A stretch of 11,673 nucleotides of DNA, from contig PNOO01000057.1 in assembly GCA_013824905.1 (NCBI GenBank), positions 1-11,673 of the forward strand. The letters are read 5' to 3'. Source of the stretch: Syntrophus sp. (in: bacteria). GTDB taxonomy: Bacteria > Desulfobacterota > Syntrophia > Syntrophales > UBA5619. This document shows, in pieces, positions 1-5,776 of this stretch. Both the position numbers and the translations under genes were made by a program. The notes below the pieces were generated by a model. The model ran no database searches and was not told where the DNA came from. It was given only the letters and a program-made list of their open reading frames with translations. The first letter of the stretch is position 1; each line of letters starts with the position of its first letter.

Positions 1-157
1 TAGCCAATTGGGTTTCGCGCAACCAGGTCCCGGGAGCGATCCTGCCCGAAACAATCGCTTCGCGGATACGTCCCGCTACCTGCTCTGTGGTGCCTCTTGG
101 CCCAACAAGGTTATCGATACTGTCGATGCCGGCGTCCATCCCTACCCCTGGTATCAT
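1..157 (-). CDS. GntR-family transcriptional regulator, N-terminal part only (runs off the left edge)
   Basis: The minus strand is open from an ATG at 157 or an in-frame ATG at 139 to the window edge. From the 139 start it begins MDAGIDSIDNLVGPRG, then reads VAGRIREAIVSGRIAPGTWL and RETQLA. This is the classic first two helices and wing lead-in of a GntR winged-helix DNA-binding domain (the V-x-x-x-I-R-x-x-I-x-x-G-x-x-x-P-G-x-x-L-x-E pattern). Family knowledge: such proteins are usually FadR/FCD-type metabolite-responsive repressors that often control their own promoter. The effector domain lies outside the window, so the subfamily and ligand cannot be stated. A purine-rich GGGGTAGGG sits directly before the 139 start; neither start has an ideal ribosome site. 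The gene has no visible link to the restriction locus, from which about 370 bases separate it. Confidence 0.72.
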   Translation of the reverse strand, partial: MIPGVGMDAGIDSIDNLVGPRGTTEQVAGRIREAIVSGRIAPGTWLRETQLA

Positions 158-208
158 CTGGTTCCGGTGCTACCGCATTTTCGCATTAGGGACTTCGGTC
201 AATCACAC

Positions 209-220
209 ATTGTATACATT
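209..220. promoter_or_regulatory. Candidate GntR-type operator (TGTATACA palindrome)
   Basis: The 8-bp perfect palindrome TGTATACA (211-218) lies in ATTGTATACATT. It fits the T-x-G-T...A-C-x-A pattern bound by many FadR/GntR regulators. It sits about 20 bases downstream of the -10 box of the putative gntR promoter and 50-70 bases upstream of the gntR start, a position suited to autorepression. Binding is inferred. Confidence 0.45.
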
Positions 221-238
221 ATGCAATATGCCGTTCAG

Positions 239-265
239 ATTATAGTGGGCTTTTCTACTTGTCAA
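239..265 (-). promoter_or_regulatory. Putative sigma-70 promoter for the GntR gene
   Basis: On the minus strand there is a perfect TTGACA (260-265) and a perfect TATAAT (239-244). They are separated by 15 bases, shorter than the preferred 17. Transcription would start near 232 and run through the candidate operator into the GntR gene. The short spacer would normally weaken the promoter or make it activator-dependent. Confidence 0.5.
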
Positions 266-527
266 GTATTTTTGGAAAAAATGTATTGGAAAATCGGATC
301 TCCGGCGCGACTTGTCGTTCTTCCGGGTCTAGGGAGTTTCCGGTCAGGAAAGGGATGCGCCTGAAGGATGTCCTCTCTTGTTTTTATTGAAGTCGAGGTT
401 TTCTGTGGATGTAATTCTGTACCACCTTACATCTGGTAATACACACAGTGTGCTCTATAAATGATGAGATCTGCCTAGCGTTGAGGGCATTCAGGATCGA
501 ATGATTTTGAAATACTTTTGGATGGTC
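266..527. other. Non-coding stretch between the gntR promoter and the hsdR 3' end
   Basis: I see no credible gene here on either strand. The open frames lack recognisable protein motifs and ribosome sites. There are only small symmetries, for example CACAC-A-GTGTG at 442-452 and a 5-bp TTTCC/GGAAA stem near 340-354. I see no canonical rho-independent terminator for the hsdR transcript, which would read into this region on the minus strand. Confidence 0.5.
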
Positions 528-2531
528 TCACCCTTTTTCCGCCCAATCCCGGCTCAGGAGTGCCGCCTGCTCCAGAACCAGCTCGGTTGCGCGCGCCTGT
601 TTGTCCGGCGGGTAGCCGTAGCGTCGAAGAATCCGTTTGATCATCACCCGCATCTGCGCCCGGACATTTTCACGGACGGTCCAGTCGATCGTGACGTTAT
701 TCCGGATGGTCTTCAGGAGTTCCTGGGCGATGGTGCGCAGCGTCTCGTCGCCTAAGACCTTCACGGCGCTGTCGTTCGTTTCAAGGGCGTCATAAAAGGC
801 GACTTCATCCTCCGTCAGCCCAATTTCTTCTCCCCGTCGGTCGGCCTCCCGCATGTCTTTGGCCAGGGCGATCAGTTCCTCAATGACCTGCGCTGCCTCG
901 ATGGCGCGGGCTTGGTAGCGCTTGATGGCGTTTTCCAGCATTTCGGCGAAGGACTTGCCTTGAACGATGTTCTTCCGGCTTCGCCTCTTTACCTCTCCGT
1001 CCAGCAGTTTGCGGAGCATCTCGACGGCCAGGTTCCGCTGGGGCATTCCCCGGACCTCCGCCAGGAACTCCTCAGAAAGGATTGAGATGTCGGGCTTTTT
1101 GAGTCCGGCTGCGGCGAAGATGTCAATCACCTCATCGGATGACACAGCCTTGGAAACAATTTGCCGAATGGCATGATCAATTTCGTCGGAGCTGCGTCGC
1201 CCTTCCACCGCGCTCTTGCCGAGAACGGCCTTCATGGCCTGGAAGAACGCCACATCATCCCGGATAGCGAGCGCCTTTTCGTGCGGTACAGCCAGCGCGA
1301 ACGCCTTCGACAGATCGACCACGGCCTCCGAAAGTCGGCGCTTACCGTCTGGCTGCGAGAGGACATGTTCCTGGGCCGCAGGCAGGATCGAGAGCCGCTG
1401 CTGCGGGTCCCTGGATTTCCACTTGGACCAGTCGAATCCGTGGAAGATGCCGCAGCAGATCTCGAATTTTTCCAGCATTACGATTACGGCCTCGTCCTGA
1501 TCGATGGCTGCCTGGCCCTGGCCGCCGCTCTCCGTATAGTTTGCCAGGGCGGACTTCAGCTCATGGGCCAGCCCCAGGTAATCCACCACGAGACCGCCCG
1601 GCTTGTCCTTGAAAACCCGGTTCACCCGCGCGATGGCCTGCATGAGGCCGTGGCTGCGCATGGGCTTGTCCATATACATCGTATGCAGGCAAGGGGCATC
1701 GAATCCGGTCAGCCACATATCGCGGACGATGACGATCTTGAACGGGTCATTGGGGTCCTTAAATCGTTTCGCCAACGTCTCCCGGCGCGCCTTGGTGCGG
1801 ATATGCCCCTGCCATTCCACCGGATCGGCTGCGGAACCCGTCATGACGATCTTGATGGATATCTGGTTGTTATTGTGCTTGTCGTTCTCGTCGTCATCAT
1901 GGTGATGATCACGATCATTCTGATGGTCCTGTTTCCAGTCGGGCCGGATCGCGGTGATGGCGTTGTAGAGCTCCACGCAGATACGGCGGCTCATGCCGAC
2001 GATCATCGCCTTGCCGTCCATCGCCTCCAGGCGGCCCTCGAAATGCTTCACTAAATCTTCGGCGATCAGCCGGACACGCTTCTCCGCGCCGACAAGGGCC
2101 TCCAGTTGCGCCCATTTGGTCTTGAGCTTTTCCTTGCTCTCGACCTCCTCGCCTTCGGTCACCTCCTCGAATTCCGGATCGATGCGCGGGCGTTCGGATT
2201 CCTTCAGTTCCAGTTTCGCCAGACGGCTCTCGTAATAGATCGGAACCGTCGCCCCATCCTTGACGGCCCGTTCGATGTCGTAGATGCTGACGTAATCGCC
2301 GAAGACCGCGCGGGTGTTCTTGTCGGAAAGTTCGATGGGCGTCCCCGTGAAACCGATGAACGACGCCTTCGGCAGGGCTTCGCGCATGTGCCGGGCAAAG
2401 CCGTCGATGAAGTCGTACTGGCTGCGGTGGGCCTCATCGGCGATCACTACGATGTTCCGTCGGTCCGAGAGGAGCGGGTGCTGGTCTTCGCCCTCAGCGG
2501 GGAAGAACTTCTGCACCGTCGTGAACACCAC
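528..2531 (-). CDS. hsdR: HsdR C-terminal fragment: DEAH box to HsdM-docking region
   Basis: This is the remainder of HsdR after the nonsense codon. The first possible start after the TAA is a GTG at 2531, with no convincing ribosome site, so the fragment may not be made. Numbered from that GTG it has DEAH at 32-35 (VIADEAHRSQYD), motif III FTGTPI at 61-66, motif V around VRDMWLTGFDAP (269-280) and motif VI QAIARVNRVF at 298-307. A long helical C-terminus follows, ending RDWAEKG. Residues about 201-223 are an Asp/His/Asn-rich low-complexity run between the second-lobe strand LYNAITAIRPDW and KIVMTGSA, where relatives normally have a short linker. The conserved motifs look undamaged, suggesting the nonsense change is recent or that some product is still made. 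The gene ends in TGA at 528-530 and no clear terminator follows. Confidence 0.85.
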   Translation of the reverse strand: MVFTTVQKFFPAEGEDQHPLLSDRRNIVVIADEAHRSQYDFIDGFARHMREALPKASFIGFTGTPIELSDKNTRAVFGDYVSIYDIERAVKDGATVPIYYESRLAKLELKESERPRIDPEFEEVTEGEEVESKEKLKTKWAQLEALVGAEKRVRLIAEDLVKHFEGRLEAMDGKAMIVGMSRRICVELYNAITAIRPDWKQDHQNDRDHHHDDDENDKHNNNQISIKIVMTGSAADPVEWQGHIRTKARRETLAKRFKDPNDPFKIVIVRDMWLTGFDAPCLHTMYMDKPMRSHGLMQAIARVNRVFKDKPGGLVVDYLGLAHELKSALANYTESGGQGQAAIDQDEAVIVMLEKFEICCGIFHGFDWSKWKSRDPQQRLSILPAAQEHVLSQPDGKRRLSEAVVDLSKAFALAVPHEKALAIRDDVAFFQAMKAVLGKSAVEGRRSSDEIDHAIRQIVSKAVSSDEVIDIFAAAGLKKPDISILSEEFLAEVRGMPQRNLAVEMLRKLLDGEVKRRSRKNIVQGKSFAEMLENAIKRYQARAIEAAQVIEELIALAKDMREADRRGEEIGLTEDEVAFYDALETNDSAVKVLGDETLRTIAQELLKTIRNNVTIDWTVRENVRAQMRVMIKRILRRYGYPPDKQARATELVLEQAALLSRDWAEKG
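1863..1931 (-). repeat. Low-complexity Asp/His/Asn-coding insert within hsdR
   Basis: The minus strand encodes a run of Asp, His and Asn with a few Glu, Lys and Arg (HHHDDDENDKHNNN at its core). The DNA is a degenerate GAT/CAT/CAC/GAC/AAC trinucleotide run, a pattern typical of slippage-derived expansion. It lies in an exposed linker of the second translocase lobe. Confidence 0.6.
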
Positions 2532-2582
2532 GCCGCCGGAGGAGACCTGGAGAAGTTCCCGCAGGTGTTCCCGGTTTCGGGC

Positions 2583-2585
2583 TTA
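2583..2585 (-). other. hsdR: In-frame ochre (TAA) codon splitting hsdR
   Basis: The minus strand reads CCG TTT TAA GCC CGA AAC CGG. Upstream codons give RQEPF and downstream codons in the same frame give ARNREHL, both typical HsdR sequence. The distance from the TAA to the downstream frame is a whole number of codons, so this is a nonsense change and not an indel. Confidence 0.85.
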
Positions 2586-3725
2586 AAACGGTTCCTGACG
2601 CAGCAACTCATGACAACGGGCGAAGGTACCGTAAAGCTGCTCGTCCAGATCGTTCCGGTCGGTAATGACGACGATTGTCGGATTTTCCATGGCCGGGTGG
2701 AGCACGACCTGCCCGGCGTAGAAGGCCATCGTCAAGCTCTTGCCGGAACCCTGCGTATGCCAGATCACACCGACGCGCCGATCGCCCGGCTTGGCGTCCT
2801 TCTGTCGCCTGGCAAAGTAGGCCCCTTCTTCCTGTACCTCGGTCCGCTCGGACACGGTCATGCAGGCGCGGAGGGTTTCGGCAAGGGCCACGTTCACCGC
2901 ATGGTACTGGTGATAGCCGGCCATTTTCTTGATGAGGACCCCGCCACCGGTATCCTCGAAGACGATGAAGTGCCGGACCAGGTTCAGAAACCGCCGCTTG
3001 TCGAAAACGCCCTCCAGAACGACCTGCAACTGCGGCAGGGAGGCATCGGCCAGGGTCTCGCCTTCGATGGTCCGCCAGGGCATGAACCATTCCTTATCGG
3101 CAGTCAGGGTCCCGATCCGGGCCTGGACGCCATCGGAGATGACCAGGGCTTCATTGAACGCAAAAAGTGAAGGGATCTGTTGCTTGTAAGTCTGAAGTTG
3201 GTTGAAGGCTGACCAGATCGTGGCGCTTTCCGTGGCGGCATTCTTCAGCTCGATCACTGCGAGCGGCAGACCATTGACGAAGAGAACGATGTCGGGCCGT
3301 CGCTCGTGCTGATCCTCCACAACCGTGAACTGGTTGACCGCGACAAACTCATTGGCATCCGGCGTTTCATAGTCCAGGATACGGACAAGATCGCCGCCAA
3401 TGGAGCCGTCGGGGCGTTGATACTCCACCGGTACGCCTTCGACCAGATACTTATGGACGATATGATTGTTAGCAACGAGAGATGGCGTATCCGGCCGGGC
3501 CAGTTTGCGGAATGCCTCTTCCAATGCATCGGCCGGCACCTGTGGGTTCAATCGCTGTAAGGCCTGCCGCAACCGCCGCTCCAGAATGACCTGTCCGTAA
3601 TTATTACGTTCGGCCTGCAACTCACCGGGGGCGATTTCCAGACCGGACAGGATCGTATAGTCCATGCTTTCCAGCCAGGCGAGGGCGGCTTGCTCAACAA
3701 TTGATTCGGTAAAAGCCTTACTCAT
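2583..3725 (-). CDS. hsdR: HsdR N-terminal fragment: nuclease domain plus Walker A
   Basis: This 380-residue product holds the cleavage domain of a Type I R subunit and the first half of the ATP-driven DNA translocase. The PD-(D/E)xK site is visible as D145 (RRPDIVLF) and E159-L-K161 (AVIELKNA), followed by the R-subunit-specific QxxxY motif (Q176 to Y180). Motif I (Walker A) is HTQGSGKS at 323-330, and motif Ia is TDRNDLDEQLYG at 355-366. The protein then ends at TAA after RQEPF, before the DEAH box, so it lacks ATP hydrolysis and the HsdM-binding region. Its ATG overlaps the stop of the Mrr-like gene (ATGA, 4 bases), with no strong ribosome site of its own, which implies translational coupling. 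Alone it is unlikely to restrict DNA; a free nuclease domain with residual activity is conceivable but unsupported. Confidence 0.88.
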   Translation of the reverse strand: MSKAFTESIVEQAALAWLESMDYTILSGLEIAPGELQAERNNYGQVILERRLRQALQRLNPQVPADALEEAFRKLARPDTPSLVANNHIVHKYLVEGVPVEYQRPDGSIGGDLVRILDYETPDANEFVAVNQFTVVEDQHERRPDIVLFVNGLPLAVIELKNAATESATIWSAFNQLQTYKQQIPSLFAFNEALVISDGVQARIGTLTADKEWFMPWRTIEGETLADASLPQLQVVLEGVFDKRRFLNLVRHFIVFEDTGGGVLIKKMAGYHQYHAVNVALAETLRACMTVSERTEVQEEGAYFARRQKDAKPGDRRVGVIWHTQGSGKSLTMAFYAGQVVLHPAMENPTIVVITDRNDLDEQLYGTFARCHELLRQEPF

Positions 3726-4693
3726 ATACGCACCAGTCCCGGCTTAAGGCCTAAACGTTCCCGAAATTCCACAGGAATATCATTCCAATGTTCCACAAGC
3801 AAATCAACGAGCTGTCGGCCGTTGATCAGACCGATTCGTGGAAATCCTGGTTCGAGTGCAACATCAGCAGCGTTTTTTTGAAATTCGGATGTGGTGATAA
3901 ATGCCCCTTGCCCACCGAAAGGGATGGCTTGTCTTAATTGACGGACAATGTTTGCGCTGATCTTCGCGCCTATTTTGTAACGCTTGGCTTGCACAAATAC
4001 TTTGACTTTTGCCAGGTTGGCAACATTGAGCTCACCTATTGCATCCACACCACCATCACCACATTTACCCGTCACCTCGGAACCTTCGAAGCCTAACGCT
4101 GTTAGGAGATGACCTACTAGGATTTCAAATTCCTTATCATCAAGCTGAAGCACTTGGTCTAGGACTGCACGATATGGATCGTATATTGCGGAAATCTTTT
4201 TCGGTTCGGGGGATGTCTTACCAATCGCTTCCAAGAATTCGTCACCTTGAGAGATAGCGAAGACGGTCAGAGAGGATCTGATGGTATTTTGAAATGGTAC
4301 CGAGAAATCACCTCTGCGAAGACGTTCAGGTGACCAACTCACCTTACGGCGTTGTGGAAAAGGACAACCATCATTTCCTGTGAAGTGGTCGTAAGATGGA
4401 TCTTTTGCTACAATCCCATACCGAAGCCATTCTGTATCGGCATCAGGCGTAACAATATAATCATCAGCTTTTATCTCCAAGAGGAAGCGAGCAATCTGTC
4501 CCACCTGTTGACCGATTACAATATTGCTTTCCTCCTCGGGATGTGAAGCGCGGTATACAGTGGCGAGATCCTCACGATTAGTAATACCAGCCAAATCTTC
4601 CTTTATCCCATAGCTTATTGCGATGTAACCGCCTGAAACGAAGTTGTTCGTATACTTGCCGAACTCTGCGCGAACGCACCAGACATTACTCAT
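3722..4693 (-). CDS. Mrr-type restriction endonuclease with PUA/EVE-like N-terminus
   Basis: The 323-residue product has two parts. Residues 1 to about 100 (VWCVRAEFGKYTNNFVSGGY, then AISYG, later DDYIVTP and YGIVAKD) resemble the N-terminal PUA/EVE-like module of stand-alone 'restriction system' proteins; in that superfamily such modules bind modified bases. Residues about 180-300 are an Mrr catalytic domain: E188/E190 in the first helix, CGDGGVD with D213 and D217, and QAKR with Q235 and K237, the PD-(D/E)xK variant with Gln in place of Glu. This suggests a Type IV enzyme that cuts modified DNA; the target is inferred. A perfect AGGAGG lies 7 bases before the ATG, so it can be translated independently. 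Its stop overlaps the hsdR start by ATGA. Base composition is AT-richer than hsdM/hsdR (42% GC in one 60-base sample), consistent with a separate origin. Confidence 0.75.
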   Translation of the reverse strand: MSNVWCVRAEFGKYTNNFVSGGYIAISYGIKEDLAGITNREDLATVYRASHPEEESNIVIGQQVGQIARFLLEIKADDYIVTPDADTEWLRYGIVAKDPSYDHFTGNDGCPFPQRRKVSWSPERLRRGDFSVPFQNTIRSSLTVFAISQGDEFLEAIGKTSPEPKKISAIYDPYRAVLDQVLQLDDKEFEILVGHLLTALGFEGSEVTGKCGDGGVDAIGELNVANLAKVKVFVQAKRYKIGAKISANIVRQLRQAIPFGGQGAFITTSEFQKNAADVALEPGFPRIGLINGRQLVDLLVEHWNDIPVEFRERLGLKPGLVRI

Positions 4694-4807
4694 TCTGTAA
4701 TCCTCCTAATTACATACTTGGCACGCCTACCCACTCGACAGGGATAGTCCTCTCCACATAATAGGATTTGCTAGTGCGAGTATACTTGTCTTCAACAAAA
4801 AATATCG
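4694..4807. promoter_or_regulatory. Gap between the two cargo nucleases, with strong RBS
   Basis: This 114-base spacer is the only sizeable gap among the genes from hsdS to hsdR. It holds TAGGAGG just before the Mrr-like gene. On the minus strand it also contains AT-rich TATACT and TATTAT segments, but no -35/-10 pair with good spacing that I would call a promoter. It may mark the junction between two acquisition events. Confidence 0.35.
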
Positions 4808-5776
4808 TTAATGCATTTTCCCTAGACTCGGACAGTAAAGTGGATTTTTATGCACAATGGCTGCATCGATCTTTGCGCAAAGTAATTCGCTAAGGTCTTC
4901 TTCTCGATCTATTGCATACACAAACTCTTCAAGCCTGCAAAGAACTATGATTTTATCCCGCAGAGCTTCCTTGCAATCATTAATGGCTGCGGGAGAGTAA
5001 TCAGAGTAAGAAATAAATATACCTCCAGCCATTGCACGGCTGAATACTCGAACAACGTGGGAGGCAACCTTCTCACGTCCCAGCGTTTCCTGTTCCCATT
5101 TCATCTCGACCAAGTAAAGCTGTCCCCTGAGCTTAATGACCCCATCAATTTGTTCGATAACTCCACTTCCGGGATTACCTTTCAGCGTAATGGCATCAGT
5201 CACAGAAATACCGCTGAACTTGAAGTAGCGATTTAGGACATTCTCTGTCGCTTTGCCGCGTTTGTATGGGTTGGCCTCGCCAAAGAGGGCAAAGAGATCA
5301 TTGCGGATCGCTGCCGTCTCTTCCTTATGTTTCCTCAAGACTTCAGCCTTTCGAGATTCCTCCACCATCCTTATTTTACGTTCTCGTTCACGTTCCAGAC
5401 TCATCTTTGTGAATGCGTCTTTAACGCCAACAAGTTCACGAATTTGAGCTACATAACCGCGCGCTGCAGCTTGATCATTTTCCCAACACACAGAGAAATC
5501 TTGGAATTCAGTTACACGCTTCAGAATTTCCCGTCTCTCACGCAGACTGCGCTCACCGATTTCATTCAATTTGGTGAGCAATTCTCTGGCAACTATAGGT
5601 TTTTTGAAGCTATCTTTGTCAGTTTTGAGGAGAGAATCGTACGGCAGTAACAAGGCTCGGTCTACACCTGCACCTTGGAAAAAAACCAACAGGTCTTTCT
5701 TCGATTTACATAGACGCGGCAACGCATCAATCAAGAGAGCAAGAAGTTCGGGAGGATAATGAAATATTATATTCAT
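4808..5776 (-). CDS. PD-(D/E)xK nuclease with an unrecognised N-terminal domain
   Basis: I take the ATG at 5776 as the start because it forms a 4-base ATGA overlap with the OLD gene stop; an upstream in-frame ATG at 5821 would add 15 residues lying inside the OLD gene. The product is 322 residues. Residues 1-120 are helical, beginning MNIIFHYPPELLALLIDALP, with KSKKDLLVFFQGAGV at 25-38; I do not recognise this domain. Residues about 125-156 are highly charged and probably coiled coil (SLEREREERK-like, Arg/Glu/Lys-rich). Residues 170-265 look like a restriction-endonuclease fold: RGKATE (E178), IEQIDGVIK with D211, and YLVEMKW with E224-M-K226, then a helix and the strand GGIFISYS. This supports a metal-dependent DNA nuclease; the substrate is unknown. 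Translational coupling to the OLD ATPase suggests the two act together. The sequence is AT-rich (42% GC in one sample). Confidence 0.68.
   Translation of the reverse strand: MNIIFHYPPELLALLIDALPRLCKSKKDLLVFFQGAGVDRALLLPYDSLLKTDKDSFKKPIVARELLTKLNEIGERSLRERREILKRVTEFQDFSVCWENDQAAARGYVAQIRELVGVKDAFTKMSLERERERKIRMVEESRKAEVLRKHKEETAAIRNDLFALFGEANPYKRGKATENVLNRYFKFSGISVTDAITLKGNPGSGVIEQIDGVIKLRGQLYLVEMKWEQETLGREKVASHVVRVFSRAMAGGIFISYSDYSPAAINDCKEALRDKIIVLCRLEEFVYAIDREEDLSELLCAKIDAAIVHKNPLYCPSLGKMH

Larger units (their letters stand above)
528..3725 (-). pseudogene. hsdR: Type I restriction endonuclease subunit R, interrupted by an in-frame TAA
   Basis: The two halves below belong to one reading frame. 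The upstream half stops at TAA (2583-2585), and the next codon in the same frame continues with conserved HsdR sequence (ARNREHLRELLQVSSGG, then VVFTTVQKFF). There is no frameshift, only a nonsense codon. Read through, the protein would be about 1,065 codons, normal for this HsdR family. It would contain the N-terminal PD-(D/E)xK nuclease, two RecA-like translocase lobes and the C-terminal helical region that docks on HsdM. The family usually has a residue such as Gln at this point (PVQA-like), so one C-to-T change from CAA to TAA would explain it. TAA also ends the nuclease gene at 4808, so a reassigned code is unlikely. Sequencing error cannot be excluded. Confidence 0.85.

Noticed and set aside
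8..364. 118-codon plus-strand open frame at the left edge
   Set aside because: It overlaps the GntR coding start and promoter on the other strand, and its translation has no recognisable features.
387..415. Plus-strand promoter (TTGAAG-N17-TGTAAT) that could make RNA antisense to hsdR
   Set aside because: The hexamers are only partial matches, and such matches are expected by chance in AT-rich intergenic DNA.
2531..2585. Frameshift as the cause of the hsdR split
   Set aside because: The two halves are in the same frame (the stop is followed by 17 in-frame codons before the GTG), so the lesion is a nonsense codon.
2583..2585. TAA reassigned to a sense codon, or programmed readthrough
   Set aside because: TAA is used as the normal stop of the nuclease gene at 4808, and no special downstream structure is evident. 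Not formally excluded.
1161..3170. Long plus-strand open frames (297 and 354 codons) opposite hsdR
   Set aside because: They are antisense shadows of a GC-rich conserved gene. Their translations show no domain pattern, while the minus strand encodes the full set of HsdR motifs.
4039..4257. Plus-strand frame beginning MHPHHHHHIY
   Set aside because: The histidine run is a by-product of reading the Mrr gene's Gly/Asp codons in antisense; not a gene.
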